Origin: Pseudomonas californiensis
Lineage (GTDB): Bacteria > Pseudomonadota > Gammaproteobacteria > Pseudomonadales > Pseudomonadaceae
NCBI RefSeq assembly: GCF_021147775.1
Contig: NZ_JAGTPK010000001.1
Span: 248,001 to 312,000, forward strand
Direction: 5' to 3'
Length of the DNA stretch: 64,000 bases
This document shows, piece by piece, positions 58,017 to 64,000 of the stretch (position 1 is its first letter; the number at the start of each line of letters is the position of its first letter). Both the position numbers and the translations under genes were made by a program. Under the pieces are notes generated by a model, which had not been told where the DNA came from, did no database searches, and saw only the letters and a list, made by a program, of their open reading frames with translations.

Positions 58017-59396
58017 TCAGCGTTTTGAGGCGCGCAAGGTGCCCACCGCCATCCAGCCCAGAAACACCACGCCCAACACCAGCACAGCCCAGAGGCCCAG
58101 GCGTTTGTAATCCGTGGTCTGTGCCACTACCTGAACCGGAGCGGCCATGTTGGCGACGGTTTCGGTGGTCGGTTTCGCGGTGCCGAGCGAGCTCATGCGC
58201 TGCGGGCTGAAATCAGGAATCAGCGTGGCCAGTGACAGGTTGGCCGCTTTCATCTGCGGGTTGCCGACTGCAAGAGTGAACGGTCCCTTGCCGCGTGCCA
58301 GAAACACCACTTCCGTGGCCTGCACTGCGACGCTCAAGGCGGGGGCTTCATTACCCAGGCCGCCGCCACGATCATCGACGACCAGTTTTAGCTGTTGCAC
58401 GTTACGTCCGGACAACTGCAACTGGTCCTGAATCATTTCGCCGCTGTTCTGGGATAACCGGTACAACAGGCCGCTGCTGACTGGCTGCCAGGGCTGTTTG
58501 GCATCGCTGCGTCCGTAAAGAGTGCCAGGCGCAAGGCTGTTGGGCTGGGTGATGTCGATTTTCACCCGCTCCACCGGTAGCCCGGCAGGCAATTGCCAGA
58601 CGTATTCGTTGGCGGTTTCGACCGTGCCGCTGACCGGTGGCGACCATGTCAGCGGCGGCATCGGTGCCTCGCTGTCGGCGCTCAACAGGTGCGCTGAAAT
58701 CAACGTCGGGGCGCTGTGCGGCGAACGCCACAGCAGGCGCAGATAGCGAGCGCTCTGGCCCGGCAGACCGACTTCGCGCTGTTCGACCACCTCGTCGGCG
58801 AATGACAGGCGCGCGACCTGACCATCGCCCCAATTGCGCCAGTGCTGCAAGTCGTCGCTGGCTTCGATGCTGAAGTTCTGGAAACCTTCGCGCTCCGCGC
58901 TCCAGTCGAGGATCAGTTGCTCCAGCGGCGCCTTGATCGCGCTGGTGTCCAGCAGCCAGCCGCGCAGCACTTCCTCGCCAGCTTCGATATCACTCTGTGG
59001 CTGAACCTCGATTACCGTGCCGTTGCTGGAGCGCTCGATGCGAATCACCGGCACGGCGTCGCCTGCTTCCTGAGGGCTGTAGAGCGCGAACCACTTCACC
59101 GGGATCGGCGTGGGCTCCTGCTCGTTCGCAGCCTGTTGCTGGCTCAGCGCGTAGGCTTGCGGCTCTCCGTCAGCGTTGAAAACGCGCAGGTCACCAAGGT
59201 CGGTCTGACGCGCTTTCAGCTGTACGGCCAGGGGCAGTTCGATGCGATACCAAGGGCCTTCGCCGCTGAGCGTCAGCGGTGTCTGGCTGGCAAAAACGGC
59301 AGGCTTGTCCTGGGCGCTGGCGGCCACTGCCGTGCACAGGCCCAGACCCAGCACAGCCATTTTCAGGGAGGGACGACTCAAGAACAGTTTCCTCAT
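58017..59396 (-). CDS. DUF3999-family membrane-anchored protein
   Basis: A 459-residue protein with a signal peptide (MAVLGLGLCTAVAASAQDK region) and a C-terminal membrane helix (LWAVLVLGVVFLGWMAVGTL) followed by a basic tail, so the bulk faces the periplasm. The middle is rich in beta strands (WYRIELPLAVQLKARQTDLG; YLRLLWRSPHSAPTLISAHL). The combination with an upstream DUF2339 gene is characteristic of DUF3999. Function unknown, perhaps envelope-linked. ATG 59396 overlaps the DUF2339 stop. Confidence 0.85.
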   Translation of the reverse strand: MRKLFLSRPSLKMAVLGLGLCTAVAASAQDKPAVFASQTPLTLSGEGPWYRIELPLAVQLKARQTDLGDLRVFNADGEPQAYALSQQQAANEQEPTPIPVKWFALYSPQEAGDAVPVIRIERSSNGTVIEVQPQSDIEAGEEVLRGWLLDTSAIKAPLEQLILDWSAEREGFQNFSIEASDDLQHWRNWGDGQVARLSFADEVVEQREVGLPGQSARYLRLLWRSPHSAPTLISAHLLSADSEAPMPPLTWSPPVSGTVETANEYVWQLPAGLPVERVKIDITQPNSLAPGTLYGRSDAKQPWQPVSSGLLYRLSQNSGEMIQDQLQLSGRNVQQLKLVVDDRGGGLGNEAPALSVAVQATEVVFLARGKGPFTLAVGNPQMKAANLSLATLIPDFSPQRMSSLGTAKPTTETVANMAAPVQVVAQTTDYKRLGLWAVLVLGVVFLGWMAVGTLRASKR

Positions 59397-62257
59397 GGGG
59401 TATTCGGCGCGGCGGTCGGGCCGGACCCTGTCTCTTCGCCAAGGCTGTTGGCGGGATGTTTCGGTGGCAATGGTGCGAAATATCCCACCACCAGTAGCAA
59501 AATGCCAACACCTATGAACGAGACAATGCGCTCCATGCCGCCTCGGTTGCTCAGTTCGACGAAGAACAACTTGATCACCACGACGCCGATCAGTACTGCG
59601 CCCGCCAGCCATATCTCGCGTTTGGCACGTACATGACCCCCGATCATCAGGGCCAGTGCCATCAGCGTCCAGACAATCGAAAGCCCAGCCTGCACACGCA
59701 TTGACTCCAGTAAGTCTTCGGTGTGCCATGGCACATCATTCCAGTGATGAGCGGTGCGCATGACCATGGCCGTGACAAGCGCGAATATCGAACCGCCTGC
59801 CATCATCAGTGAGCCTTTTCTGGCCCGGTCTGCGTCCACGCCCAATCTTGGCAGCCAGGCGCGTACCCAGAGGAAAACACCGCTCAGTGCGATGAGCAGG
59901 CCGATTTCCAGCGGGTTGAGCAACGGCACGTAGGGCAACGGATCGGCCGCGCCGTCGCTGAAAAAATTCGCCAGCCAGAACCACGCCAGCATCAATACGG
60001 CCAGCGGTGCGGCAGCGCCTATGCGATACGCCTGCGGACAGCCGGCTATCGGCCACGGCCACTTGCGCTCTGAGGTCATTGCCAACAGATACAGGCTTGG
60101 CACGATGGCCCACCCCAGCCAGCGCCAGGCGTTGTAATGCTCGGACAGTTGCAGCAGTCCGAAGCGCAGTTCCAGCGCCAGCACACTGATGATCAGGAGG
60201 CAGCCAACGGTGTGAGCGAACCGGGTCGCGAGCGTCGGCAGCAACGCTGCCACGTGACGTAGCGTCAGCAAGTGCGCGGCGATCACGAGCGGCCAGGCGA
60301 GCCAGCCCCAGTCGGCAGCCGGGTGGTAATTGCTGCCCAGCGAACCCAGCAGTATCAGGCTGCAGACCGGCGTCAGCGCCGTGCACAGCAGCGCGAGGTC
60401 CGACCAGTGCAGTCGTCGTGCGAGCAGCGCCCAAAGCGCAGCACTGATCGCCGCGGCAATCAGCAGGGTGCTCGCTTGCATGGCGGCAGAGGCGAACAGT
60501 TGAACGGCGCAGACCACTGAAAACGCCCACCACGCGGCGCCCCAGACCATCAGCAGTGATCTCGCCAGCTCCTGATCCATCATCGTGCGCAGCTTGTAAC
60601 GATGGATACACCAGGCACTGACCATGGCGGCAATGGCCAGGATCATTGATGTCCAGTAATCGCCATTGAGCAGCAACGAGGAGTAGGACTGGTCCATATT
60701 GCCGATCAGGGTCGCTCCGGCAGCCACTTGCAGCAGCAGGCCGAAGATCCGGGCCAGCGTGCGCTGCTGTCGCATGCCCAGCCAGAAAATGGCAGCGCCT
60801 TCTACCGCCCACGCGCATGTGGTCCATTGCGAACCGAGCCCCAGCGGGATCGCCAGAGTCGCGAACACCACTCCCAGCGCCAGACAGGTTTCGATGAGCA
60901 GCAGCGCGCGGTCGGGCGCGCGCCAGGCCAGCAGTCTCGCCAGCCCCATGTAGATGAGGCCCAGCGCCAGAGCACTGAGTGCTGCGCCGAACTCCAGGTG
61001 TTCGACCAGTGCGTATTGCAGGCCGAAACCGACAATGGGTGTGCCGAACAGCAGCGTGCCATCGACATAATCGCCCTGGCGGGCTGACCAGCGCAGCATG
61101 GCCTGGCGATCTTCGTCGGGCGCCGTGGCGCTCGATTCCTGAAGTTTTCGTCGTGCAAACAGCAGCCCGATAGCCAGATACATCAGGAAAAACAGAATCA
61201 GAAAGGGCTCGGTGCTCCAGAACATCTCGGGCGTATACGCTTTGACGCCCCAGGCAAAGCCGATGCCGAAAGTGCCGAAAAAGCCGATCAAGTTCAGGAC
61301 GCGCCATGCCTTGAACCACGCGATGGCGAAAATACCGGCGTTCAGCAGAGCGAAATAGCTGAACAGCGAAACGTGACTGCCTTGGCCGGTGGAGGCCAGA
61401 ATCGGCGCGGCGAACCCGCCCAATGCTCCCGCACAGGCCAGGGCCAGCGAATTTTGGGTCAGGGCCAGAATGGCCGAGAACGTGGTTATTGCCACCAGCA
61501 GAGCGAAGCCCAGAGTCGGGTCGAGCAACGTGTGCAACTTCATCGCGGCAAAGACGGTGAGGTACAACACGCCGATACCTGCGCCTTGCAGCATCAGTGC
61601 GTAGGGCGCGTTACGAAACCGCAGCCACCAGCCCAGTCCGAGTAAACCCAGCGCGCTGGCTGCGACGCCCGCGTAGCGGGCTTCTATCGGAACTACCATG
61701 CCTTCTGTGGCATAACGTAGCAGAAATGCCAGGCCGAGAAACAACACCACGACGCCCACGCGAAGCACTGTATTGCCGCCCATGAGCCAGTCTTTGGCGG
61801 TCGCAAATGCCTTGTCCAACAGGTTGGGTGTGGCAGGTTTGGCGGGTTTGGGTTGCAGGACGAATGGCTTGAACGGTTCGGCAATCGCCGCAGCGGGTTG
61901 TGCCTCATCGGGCAGGTCCCAGATCAGCTCGGGGCCGGGCGTTTGAGCGGCAACAATGATTGCCTCGTCCGGCAAGGGCGCGGCTTCCTGGGCTGGCGGT
62001 GCGGTTTGTGCCGGGCGCGGGCCGGAAACTGGCGGGAATTCGAGCATCGTCAGACGCTGCTGCAGCGACTCGACGGTTTTGCGAGTATCGCTCAGTTGTA
62101 GTGACTGGCGGGTGGTGAGCTTGTCCAGCACGTAAAGCCGAATACCTGCCCACATCACCCAGCCAAATGCCGCGCCGATAAGGGCACCCTCCCACTCGTC
62201 GTAGCTCAGCGAGTAGCCCAGCGCTGTACCGCCCACCACCAGACAAATCCAAAGCAC
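59393..62257 (-). CDS. DUF2339-family large polytopic membrane protein
   Basis: A 954-residue protein with about twenty or more hydrophobic helices. A short N-terminal membrane part and a coiled segment (RKTVESLQQRLTMLEF) are followed by a proline-rich linker (about residues 75-150) and then the long membrane array beginning VLRVGVVVLFLGLAFLLRYA. The start is GTG at 62257, behind AAAGGATG. It overlaps the DUF3999 gene by four bases, so the pair probably forms one envelope complex. Function unknown. Confidence 0.87.
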   Translation of the reverse strand: MLWICLVVGGTALGYSLSYDEWEGALIGAAFGWVMWAGIRLYVLDKLTTRQSLQLSDTRKTVESLQQRLTMLEFPPVSGPRPAQTAPPAQEAAPLPDEAIIVAAQTPGPELIWDLPDEAQPAAAIAEPFKPFVLQPKPAKPATPNLLDKAFATAKDWLMGGNTVLRVGVVVLFLGLAFLLRYATEGMVVPIEARYAGVAASALGLLGLGWWLRFRNAPYALMLQGAGIGVLYLTVFAAMKLHTLLDPTLGFALLVAITTFSAILALTQNSLALACAGALGGFAAPILASTGQGSHVSLFSYFALLNAGIFAIAWFKAWRVLNLIGFFGTFGIGFAWGVKAYTPEMFWSTEPFLILFFLMYLAIGLLFARRKLQESSATAPDEDRQAMLRWSARQGDYVDGTLLFGTPIVGFGLQYALVEHLEFGAALSALALGLIYMGLARLLAWRAPDRALLLIETCLALGVVFATLAIPLGLGSQWTTCAWAVEGAAIFWLGMRQQRTLARIFGLLLQVAAGATLIGNMDQSYSSLLLNGDYWTSMILAIAAMVSAWCIHRYKLRTMMDQELARSLLMVWGAAWWAFSVVCAVQLFASAAMQASTLLIAAAISAALWALLARRLHWSDLALLCTALTPVCSLILLGSLGSNYHPAADWGWLAWPLVIAAHLLTLRHVAALLPTLATRFAHTVGCLLIISVLALELRFGLLQLSEHYNAWRWLGWAIVPSLYLLAMTSERKWPWPIAGCPQAYRIGAAAPLAVLMLAWFWLANFFSDGAADPLPYVPLLNPLEIGLLIALSGVFLWVRAWLPRLGVDADRARKGSLMMAGGSIFALVTAMVMRTAHHWNDVPWHTEDLLESMRVQAGLSIVWTLMALALMIGGHVRAKREIWLAGAVLIGVVVIKLFFVELSNRGGMERIVSFIGVGILLLVVGYFAPLPPKHPANSLGEETGSGPTAAPNTP

Positions 62258-62370
62258 GCGACGACATCCTTTTCGATGTGTGAAGGGTTATCAGTGCGCA
62301 GTATATAGGGCAGGCAGACTTCATTTGTAACGATTTGGCGCTGGAGATGGCCGACAGCGCGCCGCCCGTA

Positions 62371-62404
62371 AAAAAGCCGGTACATCTGCTGGAGATGTAC
62401 CGGC
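62371..62404 (-). terminator. Intrinsic terminator of glycogen phosphorylase gene
   Basis: GCCGGTACATCT pairs with AGATGTACCGGC (12 pairs, five-base loop), and on the minus strand a T5 run follows. It is the likely transcription end of the phosphorylase gene. Confidence 0.85.
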
Positions 62405-62450
62405 CATTACTCAGCCTTCGTGAGCAAACAGAACGCCGCTTTGTGAGCAA

Positions 62451-62480
62451 ACTCACTCCCATGAGATGTCGGGAGTGAGT
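62451..62480 (-). other. Ten-pair inverted repeat after glycogen phosphorylase
   Basis: ACTCACTCCC pairs with GGGAGTGAGT around a ten-base loop, starting 11 bases after the stop codon on the minus strand. No T run follows, so it may protect mRNA rather than terminate. Confidence 0.5.
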
Positions 62481-62490
62481 GGGTGTGGAT

Positions 62491-64000
62491 TTACTCCAAA
62501 GCTTTCCAGATCTCGCCAGCGTACTCACGGATGGTCCGGTCCGAGGAGAACCAGCCCATGCGCGCGGTGTTGAGCACCGCTGAACGCCACCATGCCTTGG
62601 AATCGTGCCAGCGCTCTTCGACCTTGGCCTGGGCGGCCCAGTAGGAATCGAAGTCGGCACAGACCAGGAAGCGGTCATAGGCCAGCAACTGATCGATCAG
62701 CCCGGCATAGCGATTCGGGTCATCCGGCGAGAACACCCCGCCACGAATCGCCTGCAACACGTCGTTGAGCCTTCCGGACGCTGCCACATCGGCATGCGCG
62801 CTGAAGTCGCCAGCCTGCTTGCGGGCTTCAACCTGCTGCGAACTCATGCCGAAGATGAACATGTGCTCCAGGCCGATCTGCTCGCTCATCTCCACGTTGG
62901 CGCCGTCCAGCGTACCGATGGTCAGTGCGCCATTAAGGCCGAACTTCATGTTACTGGTGCCCGACGCTTCAAGGCCTGCAGTAGAGATCTGCTCCGACAG
63001 GTCGGCTGCCGGGATGATGCTCTCCGCCAGGCTGACGTTGTAGTTGGGCATGAACACGACCTTGAGCAAACCACGCACGGTCGGATCGTTGTTCACCGTG
63101 CGGGCGATGTCGTTGGTCAGCTTGATGATCAGTTTGGCCGAGTGATAACTGGCCGCCGCCTTGCCCGCGAAAATCTTCACTCGCGGTACCCAGTCGGTGC
63201 CCGGTTCGGCACGGATCGCCTGATAAAGCGCCACAGTGTGGAACAGGTTCAGCAGTTGACGTTTGTACTCGTGGATACGTTTGACTTGGACGTCGAACAT
63301 TGCAGCCGGGTTGACGACAATACCCAGTCGCTCGTGGATGATCGCAGCCAGCGCACGTTTGCTGTGCAGGCGTTGATCGGCCATCTGCTTGCGGAACGAG
63401 GACTTTTCAGCGAACGGCTCCAGTTCTTTCAGGCGTGTTTCGGCCGTATCGAGTACGTCCTCGCCCAGCGCTTCGACCAGCATTTCGGTCAGCTTCGGGT
63501 TGGCCTGGAACAGCCAGCGGCGGAACGTGATGCCGTTGGTCTTGTTGTTGATCCGGTCCGGATAGAGCTTGTGCAGTTCGGCGAAGACTGTCTTGCGCAT
63601 CAACTGGGTGTGCAAGGCTGATACGCCGTTTACGCTGTGCGAGCCGAGGAACGCCAGGTTGCCCATGCGCACGCGACGGCCGTTGTCTTCCTCGATCAGC
63701 GATACCGCACGCAGTACCTCGAAATCGTGAATGCCTTTGGCGCGCAGGGTGTCGATGTGCTGAGCGTTGATCAGGTAAATGATCTGCATGTGGCGCGGCA
63801 GCATGCGCTCCATCAGGCCTACCGACCAGGTTTCCAGTGCTTCGGGTAGCAGCGTGTGGTTGGTGTAGCCCAACGTGCCGACCGTGATTTTCCAGGCGGT
63901 GTCCCACTGGATGCCGTGGTTGTCGATAAGCTGACGCATCAGCTCTGCGACCGCGATGGATGGGTGCGTGTCGTTCATCTGGATCGCCGCGTGTTCCGGC
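62491..64000 (-). CDS. glgP: Glycogen/maltodextrin phosphorylase, C-terminal part (partial)
   Basis: The minus-strand frame is open through the window edge, so the N-terminal part is outside; about 500 of roughly 815 residues are present. QMNDTHPSIAVAELMRQ, NGITFRRWL, and the PLP/substrate region EASGTSNMKFGLNGALTIGT with LDGANVEM are diagnostic. The enzyme releases glucose-1-phosphate from alpha-glucans. It could equally be labelled malP; substrate length preference cannot be read. Confidence 0.93.
   Translation of the reverse strand, partial: PEHAAIQMNDTHPSIAVAELMRQLIDNHGIQWDTAWKITVGTLGYTNHTLLPEALETWSVGLMERMLPRHMQIIYLINAQHIDTLRAKGIHDFEVLRAVSLIEEDNGRRVRMGNLAFLGSHSVNGVSALHTQLMRKTVFAELHKLYPDRINNKTNGITFRRWLFQANPKLTEMLVEALGEDVLDTAETRLKELEPFAEKSSFRKQMADQRLHSKRALAAIIHERLGIVVNPAAMFDVQVKRIHEYKRQLLNLFHTVALYQAIRAEPGTDWVPRVKIFAGKAAASYHSAKLIIKLTNDIARTVNNDPTVRGLLKVVFMPNYNVSLAESIIPAADLSEQISTAGLEASGTSNMKFGLNGALTIGTLDGANVEMSEQIGLEHMFIFGMSSQQVEARKQAGDFSAHADVAASGRLNDVLQAIRGGVFSPDDPNRYAGLIDQLLAYDRFLVCADFDSYWAAQAKVEERWHDSKAWWRSAVLNTARMGWFSSDRTIREYAGEIWKALE

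Overview
The window looks like a chromosomal segment of a fluorescent Pseudomonas, most likely of the P. syringae group. The evidence is a G+C-rich core, the spu polyamine cluster beside argE, a complete hut histidine cluster with hutXWV, hutC, hutD and hutF, an MvaT-type nucleoid protein, CadR/CadA, and a REP pair with the GTGGGAGCGAGCTTGC-type core common in Pseudomonas. This is pattern recognition, not a database match.

Layout. 1-3.1 kb: the tail of an FAD oxidoreductase, argE and a succinate-semialdehyde dehydrogenase. 3.2-13.5 kb: polyamine uptake and catabolism, with a divergent glutamine-synthetase-like gene (spuI), then spuB, spuC, two periplasmic polyamine-binding proteins (spuD, spuE) and the ABC transporter spuFGH, closed by a strong terminator. 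A spuA/puuD-type hydrolase is not present here. 13.7-23.4 kb: two chemoreceptors (one with a histidine-rich membrane sensor, one with a nitrate-sensing NIT domain and a sigma-28 promoter), a divergent aldo/keto reductase and quinone-oxidoreductase pair around a perfect 22-bp palindrome, an EamA exporter and a LysR regulator. 23.5-29.65 kb: an accessory, partly decayed region with an MvaT-like gene, the frameshifted remains of an RTX/delta-60-type secreted protein, a GlxA-type regulator facing an unusual metallo-beta-lactamase-fold protein, an M50-like membrane protease, a small LMW-PTP, an IS3 transposase tail and a truncated P4-type integrase next to tRNA-Arg(CCG). This reads as the scar of an integrative element.

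30-37.4 kb: gabD and gabT, which finish putrescine/GABA degradation to succinate; an HDOD protein with a degenerate receiver; and the cadR/cadA metal-efflux pair with a clear MerR-type operator. 37.4-55.1 kb: histidine utilisation. The minus-strand run hutU-hutX-hutW-hutV-hutH2-hutH-hutT-hutI-hutG is preceded by a sigma-54-like promoter next to a HutC-type operator. hutDC and the divergent hutF lie beyond an ECF sigma/anti-sigma pair, a DUF3455 protein and nhaA. One of the two histidase paralogues lacks exactly the three residues that form the MIO cofactor. 55.1-64 kb: a REP pair, a lipocalin, a small lipoprotein, fbp with a DUF924 gene, DUF2339/DUF3999 membrane proteins and the C-terminal part of glycogen phosphorylase.

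The main metabolic theme is turning polyamines, GABA, arginine derivatives and histidine into glutamate and succinate, with dedicated importers. The most unusual items are the MIO-less histidase paralogue, the histidine-rich chemoreceptor membrane domain, the 22-bp palindrome and the tRNA-Arg island scar with its M50-like protease and small phosphatase.
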